Shown one piece after another: positions 46,433 through 56,107 of a DNA stretch of 64,000 bases. The position numbers were made by a program, and so were the translations under genes. How positions within the stretch are numbered: the stretch's first letter is position 1; the number at the start of each line of letters is the position of its first letter. The stretch lies in the NCBI GenBank assembly GCA_027036135.1, contig JALVSY010000016.1:248001-312000 (forward strand). The letters run 5' to 3'. The notes beneath the pieces are model-generated. The model was given only the letters and a program-made list of their open reading frames with translations. It was not told the origin of the DNA and searched no databases. This stretch comes from Pyrodictiaceae archaeon. GTDB taxonomy: Archaea > Thermoproteota > Thermoprotei_A > Sulfolobales > Pyrodictiaceae.

Positions 46433-47716
46433 CTAGTGCTCGAAGGTGTATTCCTTATCATTTTCCGCTATGATTACCTCCTCGGCTAGCTCCTTTTCTC
46501 TGACTACTTCTGCAAACGTACTAGCGACGTCTGGCTCGCTATGTACTATCATTAACTTAGAGGGTTTAAGTTTTTCAACTATCTCTAATAGGCTTCTTTG
46601 ATCACCATGGCTGCTAAAGTCTAGCCACTCAACTCTAGCCTTAACGGGTTCCTCCGTGTCTGGCATTAGTCCCTCCTCTAGTATTCTCCTCCCTGGTGAC
46701 CCCGGAGCCTGAAAGCTTACCATCACTACCGTGTTGCGGGGATTTCTGCCTATCCTCTTGAGGTAGTATAGGCTTGGTCCTCCCTTTAGCATACCGGCTG
46801 ATGCGATAATGACTGAGGGCCTTTTCCAAGCCCTGTTTCGGTCCCTCCAGCCTCTTACTATGTTGAAGTTCTCGTAAGCTTTTCTTAATAGGTGTGGATT
46901 ATTTATGTACTCGCTATTCTCGAGAAATATTTCGGTTATCTGCCTAATCATGCCATCAACGTATACAGACACCCCAGGATCATGCTCTGCTAGTATCATC
47001 ATCATTTCTTGCCCCCTAGCAATACTGAAGGCTGGTATGAGCACTGTACCCTTCTTATCAATGGTCTCCTCTATAATGGACAGCAGCCTCTTCTCAGCGT
47101 TTTCTCGCGGAGGATGGTGGGATGCGCCATACGTTGCCTCCGTTATTAACAAGTCAACCTTGCCTACTAAGTCGATATGAGCAGGCTTCATCAATTTTGT
47201 CTCGATAGTATTAATGTCTCCCGTAAACGCTATCCTGGCACCATCTATATTTAGCACGGTGAGTACACTTCCTGGTATATGCCCTGCCGAGTAGAACTCG
47301 GCTTCTATACCATCACTCAGTAGTATCTTTTGGCCGTACCTAATTGTCTCTGTGTTCTCGAGAAACGCCTTTACCTCGCGGTGCTCGTAGGGAGAATAGT
47401 AACCATTCAGCTTTAGAAAGTCCTCGAGCATCAGCTTTGCCATCTGTTTTGTAGGCCTCGTTGCATAGACTTTTGGCGAGCCTGAGATGAAGTAAAGCGG
47501 CGCCGTCCCTATATGGTCTAAGTGGGCATGGCTAATTAGTATCGAGTCAACGTATTTTGGTGGATATGTTGCTGCAAAGACGGGTCTATCTTCTTCGTCA
47601 AAGTTTACGCCAGCATCTAGTAGCACACCATTCTTTTCACCTTCTCTTCTAACAAGTATTGATGCTCGGCCTACCTCTCCTCCGCCGCCAAGTACTCTAA
47701 CTACATATTTACTCAT
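46433..47716 (-). CDS. Archaeal RNase J-like beta-CASP nuclease (aCPSF2)
   Basis: 427 residues, metallo-beta-lactamase plus beta-CASP domains. SHAHLDH near 62-68 is motif 2; SAGHIPGS and FTGDIN follow; the beta-CASP part has TEATYGASHHPPR, VLIPAFSIARGQE and VIIASAGMLKGGP; the closing VHSEPD holds motif C. No N-terminal KH domains, so it belongs to the short aCPSF2/aRNase J group rather than aCPSF1. It should degrade RNA 5' to 3' or cut it internally. Isolated leftward gene. Confidence 0.9.
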   Translation of the reverse strand: MSKYVVRVLGGGGEVGRASILVRREGEKNGVLLDAGVNFDEEDRPVFAATYPPKYVDSILISHAHLDHIGTAPLYFISGSPKVYATRPTKQMAKLMLEDFLKLNGYYSPYEHREVKAFLENTETIRYGQKILLSDGIEAEFYSAGHIPGSVLTVLNIDGARIAFTGDINTIETKLMKPAHIDLVGKVDLLITEATYGASHHPPRENAEKRLLSIIEETIDKKGTVLIPAFSIARGQEMMMILAEHDPGVSVYVDGMIRQITEIFLENSEYINNPHLLRKAYENFNIVRGWRDRNRAWKRPSVIIASAGMLKGGPSLYYLKRIGRNPRNTVVMVSFQAPGSPGRRILEEGLMPDTEEPVKARVEWLDFSSHGDQRSLLEIVEKLKPSKLMIVHSEPDVASTFAEVVREKELAEEVIIAENDKEYTFEH

Positions 47717-47806
47717 AACATATACTCACCCCTTAAGCCCATATTCTTTGCATGCTTTGCTAAATGGTGGGCGAACCCTTGTCAAGAGAAGTGATACAAA
47801 CTAACT

Positions 47807-47815
47807 ATTATATAC
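47807..47815 (+). promoter_or_regulatory. TATA box of the NAC gene
   Basis: ATTATATAC, centred about 49 bases before the GTG at 47860. The predicted start near 47837 leaves a 22-base leader made mostly of GGAGAGGTGA (47841-47850), a strong ribosome binding site. Confidence 0.6.
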
Positions 47816-47859
47816 TCTAATGAAACACCTAACCAGTTATGGAGAGGTGAAGCGACGAA

Positions 47860-48243
47860 GTGTTCCGATTCGATCCGAAGGAGCTAAGGAAACAACTAAG
47901 ACGTCTCGGCTTAAGGGATGTGAAAATAGAGCCAGTTAACGCTGAGGAAGTAGTTATACGAACCGAGGAGGGCAAGGAACTCGCAATACCGTCGCCCCAA
48001 GTACTCCTCATGAGGATGAAAGGTGGAGCAGTTATGCTACAAGTAATGGGCCAGAGCATTGAAGAAAGAGAAGTAGCACAAGAAGAGACTCCACAGATAA
48101 GCGAGGAAGATGTAAAATTCGTCGCGGAACAGACGGGTGTAAGTATAGATGAGGCGAGACAAGCATTAGAGGAAGCGGGAGGAGATATAGCAGCAGCAAT
48201 TATGCTTATTGAGGAGCGGAAGCGAGCCCTCGAAGGCTCTTAA
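47860..48243 (+). CDS. nac: Nascent polypeptide-associated complex protein
   Basis: Archaeal NAC homodimer subunit, 127 residues. RQLRRLGLRDVKIEPVNAEEVVI and PSPQVLLMRMKGGAVMLQVMG form the NAC beta-barrel; a linker and a C-terminal UBA domain (SEEDVKFVAEQTGVSIDEARQ) complete it. GTG start with GGAGAGGTGA 10 bases upstream. It binds nascent chains at the ribosome. Its end overlaps the convergent regulator gene by 38 bases. Confidence 0.92.
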   Translation: MFRFDPKELRKQLRRLGLRDVKIEPVNAEEVVIRTEEGKELAIPSPQVLLMRMKGGAVMLQVMGQSIEEREVAQEETPQISEEDVKFVAEQTGVSIDEARQALEEAGGDIAAAIMLIEERKRALEGS

Positions 48244-48937
48244 CTATAGCATCCACGCTCTCCGCAACACTTATCACCACGGGGATGTTCTCGGCCTCGG
48301 CTATCCATGCAGCCAGATAGTCAAGCCTACGAGTCCCGTGAAGAACTATCATGGCTGGCTTCACGGTGGAGACGCGCAGTGCTATCATAGGGCTTCGCCC
48401 AGTGGTAACCTTTGTGAACACTACAACTCTCTGTGCCGTAGCACCAAGTAAGTAGAAGAACTCGTTACCAGCAAGACTAAGGACAGCCTTAAGACTATCA
48501 ACAACCGTGTACCCATATACTTTCAAGTCCTCGATGAAAGAATTAACTGGTACACCCTTCACAATCTCAACTATTTTGTCAACGGGTACACCGTGCTCAA
48601 ACTCGGCCATATCTATAACAGCACTCAAATAATGTATCTGGAATGTGCGAGCAAGCTTAGAGACAGTAGCCCAGCCCCTCTCGGCATCAATATCCAACAA
48701 TGCCTCGACAAAACGACGGACAAAACTAGAACCAGGCACCCTCCTACCCTTCTCATAATCACTGACAACACTCGGGCTAACACCCATATGATGAGCAACC
48801 TCTAGCTGACTAGCCCCGAATATCTCACGCCACTTCCTCATAGTACTGCCAGGACGACTACTCATTACAATCTCGCCGGCAATACGCTGAGAAACCTGCT
48901 CTATAACGACACGAGGAGGCCAAATAAGCCCGGTCAA
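48206..48937 (-). CDS. Xre-type archaeal transcription regulator (COG1709-like)
   Basis: 243 residues when started at TTG 48937. That start sits about 29 bases downstream of a TTTAAGT box (48961-48970 on the minus strand), as expected for a leaderless transcript. An N-terminal Xre helix-turn-helix (FGASQLEVAHHMGVSPSVVSDYEKGRR) is followed by a long C-terminal domain (YGYTVVDSLKAVLSLAG ... VFTKVTTGRSPMIALRVS ... VKPAMIVLHG) found in conserved archaeal regulators of this type. The regulated genes are unknown. Convergent overlap with the NAC gene. Confidence 0.83.
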   Translation of the reverse strand: MTGLIWPPRVVIEQVSQRIAGEIVMSSRPGSTMRKWREIFGASQLEVAHHMGVSPSVVSDYEKGRRVPGSSFVRRFVEALLDIDAERGWATVSKLARTFQIHYLSAVIDMAEFEHGVPVDKIVEIVKGVPVNSFIEDLKVYGYTVVDSLKAVLSLAGNEFFYLLGATAQRVVVFTKVTTGRSPMIALRVSTVKPAMIVLHGTRRLDYLAAWIAEAENIPVVISVAESVDAIVKSLRGLASAPQ

Positions 48938-48960
48938 AACGCGGCACCCGCTCCCGAGAA

Positions 48961-48970
48961 AAGACTTAAA
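48961..48970 (-). promoter_or_regulatory. TATA box supporting a leaderless start
   Basis: Minus-strand TTTAAGTCTT, about 29 bases before the TTG at 48937, the normal distance from a TATA box to the transcription start. It implies that translation begins at the first base of the message. Confidence 0.5.
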
Positions 48971-49007
48971 CCACCCTAGAGAACTATAACACCAACTAAT
49001 CATGGAT

Positions 49008-49094
49008 GCCGGGGTCGCCTAGCCTGGTAGGGCGCCGGCCTGCTAAGCCGGTGGGGGTTACCCCGCGCGGGTTCAAATCCCGCCCCCGGCGCCA
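49008..49094 (+). tRNA. tRNA-Ser (GCT)
   Basis: Acceptor GCCGGGG/CCCCGGC, anticodon arm CCGGC-CTGCTAA-GCCGG (anticodon GCT, reading AGC/AGU), a long variable arm TGGGGGTTACCCCGC as required for serine tRNA, T arm GCGGG-TTCAAAT-CCCGC, discriminator G and encoded CCA. No intron. Confidence 0.96.
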
Positions 49095-49142
49095 CACCCC
49101 TGTAAGCCCCACCGGCTCCAGCATTTCCCCTAGTGCCTCGTT

Positions 49143-50174
49143 CTAGCTATTCCTCTTAGCGATAAGAGGGCATAGGGGATCCGGTGCTGGCAACCTACCG
49201 TATTTTGCTAGGGCTCTTGTATAGCATCCTCCTCTGCACCAAGCCCTAATAGCGCAGTCCTTGCATTCCTCGGGTATTTTCATCGCGGCCTTCATCAAGG
49301 GGCGTTCTAGTAACTTTCTCCACGCTTCCAGTACTCCATCTCTTACTACATTAGCTACACGTATACCGGTTACGTCGCAGAGTAGTACATCGCCATTGGG
49401 TGCAATATCCATTACTAACCAGTCCCTGCAATTGCTAGCGATTAGGTGCTTAGTCCAGCTAAGTGCTCTAACAAAGGGAGCGCACCAGACCGCTATCCCT
49501 ATTCCAAGTTCCTCTGCAACTTGCTCTGCATCCCTTAGTGCTCTAAGAAACAAGTCATGCCCAATGAATGACTTGGTTCTAAGCGCTCTCCCGCTGGGCA
49601 TGGTGGGGATAAGCGAGATGCTATCTGCTCCGAGGTCTATGGCGAGTCTTATAGCGTCACTTACGCGGTTAAAGTTGAGCTTGCTCACCGGGATATTGAC
49701 GTGAAGCCACAAACCCATGGTCTTGGCAGTCTTTACTCCGCTAAGGAAGCGCTCCCAGCTTCCCTTACCCTTAACGAGCTCGTATACATCACGGGGTCCA
49801 TCAAGACTGGTGTAAACATCTATGCCGAGTCTTGCAAGCCGTGCAGCAATTCTATTATTCATGAGCGTCATGTTGGTGAAGATGCTAGCATCTAATCCAA
49901 GCTCCACAGTAGCCTCAAGAACATCAATTATGTCTCTTCTTAGTAAGGGCTCACCTCCAGTAAACTGTACATATCTTGCGCCAGTATCAGCAGCCTCCTC
50001 TAGGACGCCTATCATTTCTCTCGCGCCAAGCTCCTCGTCGTTCATGTACTGCTCTGCATAACAGTAGGGGCACCGAAGATTGCAACGTCCGGTGATAATC
50101 CATATCAATGACTCTGGCCTCGTCATTGCTTGCACCTCGTCGCGCAGTACTGCTGGCCTCATTACTAGAGCCAT
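49143..50174 (-). CDS. Radical SAM/SPASM-type protein
   Basis: 343 residues. CNLRCPYCYAE is the CxxxCxxC site for the SAM-binding cluster, QFTGGEPLLRRDI the GGE motif. The C-terminal part holds a Cys in NGDVLLCDVTG and the CKDCAIRAWCRGGCY cluster, which is a SPASM or twitch domain for auxiliary Fe-S clusters. Members modify peptides or act in haem synthesis (AhbC/AhbD); there is no nearby precursor peptide or haem gene, so the substrate is open. ATG at 50174 or at 50162 (residue 5). Confidence 0.85.
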   Translation of the reverse strand: MALVMRPAVLRDEVQAMTRPESLIWIITGRCNLRCPYCYAEQYMNDEELGAREMIGVLEEAADTGARYVQFTGGEPLLRRDIIDVLEATVELGLDASIFTNMTLMNNRIAARLARLGIDVYTSLDGPRDVYELVKGKGSWERFLSGVKTAKTMGLWLHVNIPVSKLNFNRVSDAIRLAIDLGADSISLIPTMPSGRALRTKSFIGHDLFLRALRDAEQVAEELGIGIAVWCAPFVRALSWTKHLIASNCRDWLVMDIAPNGDVLLCDVTGIRVANVVRDGVLEAWRKLLERPLMKAAMKIPEECKDCAIRAWCRGGCYTRALAKYGRLPAPDPLCPLIAKRNS

Positions 50175-50219
50175 CTTTTTCTCCTCCTATTTACCACGTT
50201 TTTTACAACGGTGTAGTGC

Positions 50220-51347
50220 TTGCAACCGTATCGGGAAAGACTAGCTAAGCTAGAAGCCCTCCTAGAGGAGGAGAACTTAGACGCTATACTGGTTACAAGA
50301 AGCCCCAACGTATTCTACTTCACTGGTTACCGTGGCGCAGGCTTCTTAGTCCTTGCACGAAACAATGGATTCGCCTTACTAGTGCCACCGCTAGAGTATC
50401 TAAACGCCCTTGATTCCGTAAAAGAGAACGATGTAGATGACAAAGTAGAGGTAGTGGGGTATCAACCCTACGGACTCCCCGAGGACCTAGTACTTGCCCC
50501 TAAGCAGAAGGTGCTCCAGAAAAGCCTCGTAGACTCAATCATAGAGATAATTGGTGAGGAGAAGAGAGTAGGAAGCGATCTAACAAATTTAACTCTGTAC
50601 AATGAGCTGGTGAAGAAGCTAAAACTAATAGATATAGACAAGAAGATAGCCCATATGAGGATGATAAAGGATCCGTGGGAGATAGAACGTATGGAGACAG
50701 CGGTAGCGATAGCTGAGGAAGCACTACAAGCAGCTATAGATAGTCTTGACTATGGTGTATCAGAGCAGGAAATAGCAGCAATAATAGAGTATAGTTTCCG
50801 CGTGATGGGCGCGGATGATCACTCGTTTCCCCCAATAGTAGCCTTCGGCGAAAACACAGTCTATCCCCACGCGTCACCATCTAAGCGAAGAAGACTAGAG
50901 CCGGGAATGCCAGTGCTAATAGATCTCGGCGCAATATACAAGGGCTACTGCAGTGATATGACGCGCACCCTTGTCCTCGATGAGGGCCCGGAAGGTTTCC
51001 GTGACACAGCCGAGGCGGTGCTCGAAGCAGTTGAGGAGGCAATTGACCTAGCAGCGCCGGGAGTCAAAACCGGAGAACTCGATGCCAAGGCCAGGGAAGT
51101 GCTACGAAAACACGGGCTAGCCTATTACTTCAATCATAGCCTTGGCCATGGAGTAGGCATAGAGGTTCACGAAGAGCCGCGAGTCAGCTATGGCAGTGAT
51201 ACAGTTCTCGAACCAGGCATAGTGATAACAATTGAGCCGGGAGTATACATTCCAGGCAAATATGGTGTACGAATCGAGGAAATGATACTGGTCACCAAGA
51301 AGGGAGCAAAGAGGCTAACAAGGTTCCCAACCAGGCTATGGCTATAA
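50220..51347 (+). CDS. pepQ: M24 Xaa-Pro dipeptidase/aminopeptidase
   Basis: 375 residues: an N-terminal creatinase-like domain (residues about 1-130) and a pita-bread catalytic domain. Metal ligands are visible: Asp in DLGAIYKGYCSD and the following Asp (DMTRT), His in GHGVGIEVHEEPRVSY, Glu in TIEPGVYIP and Glu in RIEEMILV. Removes or hydrolyses peptides next to proline in the cytoplasm. TTG start has GGTG 6 bases upstream. Single gene. Confidence 0.92.
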   Translation: MQPYRERLAKLEALLEEENLDAILVTRSPNVFYFTGYRGAGFLVLARNNGFALLVPPLEYLNALDSVKENDVDDKVEVVGYQPYGLPEDLVLAPKQKVLQKSLVDSIIEIIGEEKRVGSDLTNLTLYNELVKKLKLIDIDKKIAHMRMIKDPWEIERMETAVAIAEEALQAAIDSLDYGVSEQEIAAIIEYSFRVMGADDHSFPPIVAFGENTVYPHASPSKRRRLEPGMPVLIDLGAIYKGYCSDMTRTLVLDEGPEGFRDTAEAVLEAVEEAIDLAAPGVKTGELDAKAREVLRKHGLAYYFNHSLGHGVGIEVHEEPRVSYGSDTVLEPGIVITIEPGVYIPGKYGVRIEEMILVTKKGAKRLTRFPTRLWL

Positions 51348-51478
51348 CACCTAATCTAATTCCATTTTCTCCCATCAATACCCCTCAATAGAGAAACCCT
51401 ATATGGGGAAATACCGCAACTAGTAATAAGGGAATATGGAGAATTCCGAAGACTAAGTAGGAGAAAGGGATACACGTA

Positions 51479-52642
51479 ATGGTCTATGGTATCGCTGAGT
51501 TACCACTCCACGACGGACATGTACCACCATGGCTAGCAGCATACATGAAGAGACTTGCCCGTGCTCTCCTCGAGGCAATGGTAGCGCTTCACGGCGTCTC
51601 TAAGACAGTTAAAGTATTTGCTGATCCTCTATGGTTCCAGGCATTCAACAACGCTATAGGCATGGACTGGGATAGTAGCGGCTCAACAACAGTAACTATT
51701 GGCATAATAAAACAAGTCCTATCAGAGACAAACCTAGGCCTTGGCGTTGCTGGCGGCAAGGGAAAGAAGGCAAGGGAGACGCCAAACGAGCTCAGACAAT
51801 TGGGAGAAAGACTCAACCTATCATCTAGCCTTGTCGAGTACCTAGTAAGAGCGTCAAAGCTCAGCGCGAAAACAGACACAGTTCTACTACAAGACGGCTA
51901 CCAGCTATACCACCACGCAGTATTAGTAGCAGAGACGGGGGACTGGGTAATAATACAACAGGGAATGAACCCGGAGCAACGACTCGCTAGACGCTATCAC
52001 TGGGCTAGCCCGCTTCCACCGATACCGAGCCTAGAGCCTCATAGCGGTATTGCAGCGGCCCGGAGAGAGTACCAGGTCATAGATTTGACTAGCAGAAAGA
52101 GCCTTGATGCAAGGAAAACGATAGTAGATATTGTCCGTGAGAATCCGAGAAAAGTTATAAGAGAGATAATGCAAGCTCATCGTCTCCTGCAAGGCATAGT
52201 ACCTCTAACAGCATGGACTACTAGATCAAGGCTAGAAACAACTAGGATTAGAAGGATTTACAAGCCGCAGCCAAGGCCTCCAAGGGACCTTGAGAGGGTG
52301 CTTCGCAGAGTATACGAGACACAACCCAGCAGCATAGAGGAATTAGCCCTCATCGAGGGTGTTGGGCCAGCCACCCTGCGCAGTATAGCACTAGTAGCAG
52401 AACTCGTCTACGAGGCACCAATAAGCCACGAAGACCCGGCAACCCATCCATTAGACCCATTTCGCTACGCCTATATAGTTGGCGGAAAGGATGGAGTACC
52501 ATTCCCGTTTAGGCCCGATTACGCTGAGAAAGTCATAGAGTTCCTCCAGAGCATTGTAGCTGAGGCACGTCTAGACGAAAAGCATAGGAGAAGAGTCCTA
52601 GAGAGAATACGGAGACTCGCAGCACTTATTCCAAAAAGCTAG
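51479..52642 (+). CDS. DUF763 protein
   Basis: 387 residues beginning [16 protein letters not shown], the DUF763 start signature, with [26 protein letters not shown] in the middle and a helix-hairpin-helix ([25 protein letters not shown]) near 275-300. The family is restricted to archaea and some thermophilic bacteria and has no assigned activity; the HhH suggests DNA or RNA contact. ATG at 51479 after an AGGAGAAAGGG tract. Its end overlaps the convergent eS8 gene by 4 bases. Confidence 0.85.
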   Translation: MVYGIAELPLHDGHVPPWLAAYMKRLARALLEAMVALHGVSKTVKVFADPLWFQAFNNAIGMDWDSSGSTTVTIGIIKQVLSETNLGLGVAGGKGKKARETPNELRQLGERLNLSSSLVEYLVRASKLSAKTDTVLLQDGYQLYHHAVLVAETGDWVIIQQGMNPEQRLARRYHWASPLPPIPSLEPHSGIAAARREYQVIDLTSRKSLDARKTIVDIVRENPRKVIREIMQAHRLLQGIVPLTAWTTRSRLETTRIRRIYKPQPRPPRDLERVLRRVYETQPSSIEELALIEGVGPATLRSIALVAELVYEAPISHEDPATHPLDPFRYAYIVGGKDGVPFPFRPDYAEKVIEFLQSIVAEARLDEKHRRRVLERIRRLAALIPKS

Positions 52643-53034
52643 GCCTTCTTCTCGACAAGGACAGCGTTAACGACGCCGTCTTGCCCAGGTCTCGAGGTCA
52701 CTACTGCCTTACCGAGCTCGGTCTCTATAACAGTACCCTTAGTTATTATTCCTGAGCGCACGTATTGTGGGTTAGCAGGAGTTTCTAGGACACGTAGTAT
52801 TTTTACCTTCTTAACAGTATGGGTTGATGGATCAGCTACATTAGCATATGTGGCTCTCTTGAGTCGGACTTTTTGATTGCCTCCTCTAACCCTTATTATT
52901 TTCCTTTGCTCTATGTTGTCTAGTCTAGTGAATGTAGGGAAGCGCCCCATCCAGTACTTTCTCTTAACCTTTCGATGGGGTCTCTTTTTGCCGCCTGTGA
53001 GCTTCTTTAGGTCATTTCCCTGGTAAATCCCCAT
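52639..53034 (-). CDS. rps8e: Ribosomal protein eS8
   Basis: Small-subunit protein of 131 residues: [23 protein letters not shown] at the N terminus, [20 protein letters not shown] in the middle and a C-terminal strand region ([26 protein letters not shown]). Length and order fit archaeal eS8 exactly. It may be read with the upstream NTPase gene, 45 bases away. Confidence 0.96.
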   Translation of the reverse strand: MGIYQGNDLKKLTGGKKRPHRKVKRKYWMGRFPTFTRLDNIEQRKIIRVRGGNQKVRLKRATYANVADPSTHTVKKVKILRVLETPANPQYVRSGIITKGTVIETELGKAVVTSRPGQDGVVNAVLVEKKA

Positions 53035-53079
53035 GGCTTCTTTACGCCCCCGAGGCCAAGCAAGAGTAGTCCCAGCTTA

Positions 53080-53658
53080 TTAAGTTCTCTCGCTAAGCCG
53101 CTCAATGACATCTTGCGCTCTCGGTAGCCTAGGGTACAAGTTCGGGTTGAGGCGTGGAACAAGCGCCATTAATACAGCGTTATAGCTTAGCTCGGTACGA
53201 GTGATCAGGCCATAGGTAAGGTAGCCTATAAAGCCTAGTTTTTCACCAATATCCCTCCTTCCAATAGTTTTTGTAACGATTTCCTCTAGCTCAACTCTAT
53301 TTAGCAATTCGTCTAGCCAGTGCAGGGGGAGCATAAATCCCTGGCTAAAACCAATACTCACTCTACCGCTCCGATCAGAAATGGCGGCAACCTGGATCTC
53401 TATTGGCCCCGCCTCGGTGACTATAGTGCCAGCCTCTATGCCTACCCCATAGTCCGCTCCCTCTGCCTCAAGAGCCTGTGTAGCTCTGTTGAGCGCTCCA
53501 AGCAATATCTCTCGAAGCCCTATGGGCTGAGCTGGAACACCACTAGCAACCTTAGCTCCCCTAACAACGGGGTCACATAGCAGCCTAAAGGCTCGGCGAA
53601 CAGCATTAACCTTAACAGGATTAAGCGAGCCTACCACAACCTCGCACGCTGCAGCCAA
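53080..53658 (-). CDS. YjjX/DUF84-family inosine/xanthosine triphosphatase
   Basis: 192 residues. VVGSLNPVKVNAVRRAFRLL is the nucleotide-binding N terminus; IGLREILLGALNRATQAL, GADYGVGIEAGTI and GFSQGFMLP are the matching family segments. The enzyme removes deaminated or oxidised purine nucleotides by cutting ITP and XTP to the diphosphates. It is followed on the same strand by eS8 and preceded by the m5C methyltransferase. Confidence 0.85.
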   Translation of the reverse strand: MAAACEVVVGSLNPVKVNAVRRAFRLLCDPVVRGAKVASGVPAQPIGLREILLGALNRATQALEAEGADYGVGIEAGTIVTEAGPIEIQVAAISDRSGRVSIGFSQGFMLPLHWLDELLNRVELEEIVTKTIGRRDIGEKLGFIGYLTYGLITRTELSYNAVLMALVPRLNPNLYPRLPRAQDVIERLSERT

Positions 53659-53725
53659 AGATGCACCCCGTTAAGGGGCCAAGCTTACTACCTCTTTTAC
53701 CTACCCCTATTTCTACCCCTTTGTT

Positions 53726-55072
53726 CTAGCTCTGCTTCTCTAAGAGCGCGTAAAAGAAGCCGCTTGTCTGATGCCTATGAGGCCAAGACCTCATTGTTCC
53801 CTTAAGTAGCTGCGAGGGCTCATAGGGCTCCTCAAGAGGAACTACTTCTATTCCTTTCGCGTTATCAAGGAGCCAGGATATGTTATACTCGCCTTCCTCG
53901 GGCAATATACTGCAGACAGTGTACAGCAAGCGACCTCCTGGACGGAGCAACTTTACTGCCTCGAGGAGCATTGCTCTCTGCTTCTCAACATGCTCCCTTA
54001 CGGTTTTCCTAGTAAGCCTCCACCTAGCCTCAGGGTACTTAGCCAAAGAACCAGTACTCGTACACGGAGGATCAAGTAGTACTCGATGCGCACTCCGTGT
54101 AAGAATAGTTGAGGCTCTGCGCGCGTCACCAGCAACGGATACTATAGAGAGAAAGGTCCCCGTGCGCATAGCCAGCTCCCTTAGCCTGGCAAGCCGGTCT
54201 GGCCTAAGATCCATTCCTACTACGAGCGCCTGGCTCATAGCTAACTCGGCTAGGTGCGTAGTCTTCCCGCCAGGAGCGGCACATAGGTCATAGATTATCT
54301 CTCCTGGTCTTGCGCCTAGTATTAGTCCTGCAGCCGCACTAGCCTCATCTTGTGGGACTACTTTGCCTTCCTCTAGTGCACGGAATCGCTGATAATCTAT
54401 ACCCCCTCTATACCTTACGTGATTAGGCACCCTCTCACTAGGCCATGCATCCACACCGAGACCGTGTAACTCCTCAAGCACTTCCTCGGTACTCGCCTTA
54501 AGAGTGTTGACGCGAAAACCGAGTATAGGTGAGCGCGTATTAATCGACTCAGCGAAAGCCCTTACCTCGTCCCATGGTAGTAGCTTTCTCAGCGCGTCGA
54601 TTAGTATCCAGGGCATAGAGTACTCCAGCTCAAGTTTTTCGCGATGACTACTAGGCTGCCACGGGCTACGTCGAAGACTCCTATAAAGCTGCATTACCTT
54701 ATCAGCGTACTCTGTGCCGAACCTCTTTGAGACAAAAAGTGAGGCAAAGCGCAAGAGAGTATTATTAAACTCTTCGTCTCCGGCCTCGTCAAACTGGCCC
54801 AGCACTACAGCTAGGCGCAGCGACTGCCTTATCGCTGCAGGTAGCCGCTCCGGATTAATGCCTACGCGTTGAGCAGCTATACGGTCAAGTATCCCCTGAA
54901 GCCTATAGAGACGATACATTAGCGCAGTAAAGACCCTGTCATAACGAGTGCCGAGCAAGCCATATTTGTGGAAAACCCTGCGCTTAACCTCCTGGAAAGG
55001 CTTATAGTGCTCAGCTAGTTCCAGCGCCTCTAGCAGCGCCTTAGCGTGCTTCTTCTCAACCCTAAGACCCAT
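53726..55072 (-). CDS. RsmB/NOP2-type RNA m5C methyltransferase
   Basis: 448 residues. An N-terminal NusB-like helical domain (residues about 1-160) leads into a SAM-dependent methyltransferase: IYDLCAAPGGKTTHLAEL is motif I, VVGMDLRPDRL motif II, LLDPPCTSTGSLAKYPE holds the first catalytic Cys and YTVCSILPEEGEYN the second. It methylates cytosine C5 in tRNA or rRNA; the target is unknown. One base pair separates it from the PanE-like gene, so they are probably co-transcribed. Confidence 0.93.
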   Translation of the reverse strand: MGLRVEKKHAKALLEALELAEHYKPFQEVKRRVFHKYGLLGTRYDRVFTALMYRLYRLQGILDRIAAQRVGINPERLPAAIRQSLRLAVVLGQFDEAGDEEFNNTLLRFASLFVSKRFGTEYADKVMQLYRSLRRSPWQPSSHREKLELEYSMPWILIDALRKLLPWDEVRAFAESINTRSPILGFRVNTLKASTEEVLEELHGLGVDAWPSERVPNHVRYRGGIDYQRFRALEEGKVVPQDEASAAAGLILGARPGEIIYDLCAAPGGKTTHLAELAMSQALVVGMDLRPDRLARLRELAMRTGTFLSIVSVAGDARRASTILTRSAHRVLLDPPCTSTGSLAKYPEARWRLTRKTVREHVEKQRAMLLEAVKLLRPGGRLLYTVCSILPEEGEYNISWLLDNAKGIEVVPLEEPYEPSQLLKGTMRSWPHRHQTSGFFYALLEKQS

Positions 55073-55074
55073 AG

Positions 55075-55986
55075 CTAGCTACTCCTCATCTCCTCCTCTA
55101 GCGCCTTAACAAGCAAATAGACAGAATCATTATATGGCACGTATACTCCCTTACCTAGAGCCCTTCTCAGCAATGCACCATTAATATAGTCTATCTCAGT
55201 CACAGTTCTCTGCTCGACATCCTGCAACATACGGGGCACACAGCCCCTTATAGACAAGAGTTTCTCAAGTAATTCCTCCCTAAGCTTAATACCATATTCC
55301 TTTGCGACAAGCTCAGCCTCTTTCCAGAGCTGCTCGACAAGGCTCCTAGCATAGGAAATCCTCTTAATCCTTGATAATGGTACGCCAAGTATAGCTGCAA
55401 CTGGCTGAGATGAAAGATTCGTCGCCCAGTAATCCCAGGCAAGCTGCTCAACACTATCTTGGCGTGAGACATTAAGTCCTAAAGCTCTGAGCCCCTCCGC
55501 AAGGTAGTCCACTAGCTCGCTGCTCCCCCAGGCTTCGACAAAACCCTCACCAGGCCATTCCGCTGTACCTCTTCCCATCCGCCGAATGCATGTGTATAGG
55601 GCGATGAAGCCCCGCCCTCCATTAAGCTGATTAATAATATCTAGTACATCAATACTTGGCTGGATAAATACATGGATACTATTGGGTAGTTTCTTGTACA
55701 CCGCATCAACGAGTTCTCTTAGAGAGTTAAGCCTAGTAGCATATATTACTACGTCGTAGCCTCTCCTCAGGAAAGACACATGAGCAGCGGAAACCTTTAC
55801 AGACGATTCACCAGGGCCATAAACCCTTATCACGCCATCATTACGCATTATTGATACAACGTCCTCGTCTCGGAGACAAAACAGCGTAGCAACAAATCCT
55901 CTGACGGCCAAGGCGGAGGCTAAAACAAGGCCCGCGGCACCACAGCCAATAATAGCAGCTCTAACCAATACCACTTGTCCCTCCAC
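55075..55986 (-). CDS. Ketopantoate reductase-like (PanE/ApbA), catalytic Lys replaced
   Basis: 303 residues. GCGAAGLVLASALAVRG is the NADPH-binding site and the C-terminal domain ends in RMLQDVEQRTVTEIDYINGALL, which keeps the conserved Glu. In the strand where PanE has W-x-K-L-x-x-N the sequence is LAWDYWATNLSS: the Lys position appears to be Tyr. So it may be a PanE paralogue with a different substrate or little activity. GTG start with an in-frame TTG seven codons on. Upstream is the divergent Gar1-TFB operon. Confidence 0.75.
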   Translation of the reverse strand: MEGQVVLVRAAIIGCGAAGLVLASALAVRGFVATLFCLRDEDVVSIMRNDGVIRVYGPGESSVKVSAAHVSFLRRGYDVVIYATRLNSLRELVDAVYKKLPNSIHVFIQPSIDVLDIINQLNGGRGFIALYTCIRRMGRGTAEWPGEGFVEAWGSSELVDYLAEGLRALGLNVSRQDSVEQLAWDYWATNLSSQPVAAILGVPLSRIKRISYARSLVEQLWKEAELVAKEYGIKLREELLEKLLSIRGCVPRMLQDVEQRTVTEIDYINGALLRRALGKGVYVPYNDSVYLLVKALEEEMRSS

Positions 55987-56107
55987 AGGACGGGTACTAA
56001 GAGCCCCTCCTCTTTTAAGCGCGCGAGATAGAGTGTATCAACTATACTACAGCATGCAAGGATTAAGAAGGGGAGCCCGCCCCCTCCACCCTCGAGGGTA
56101 GTACGGC

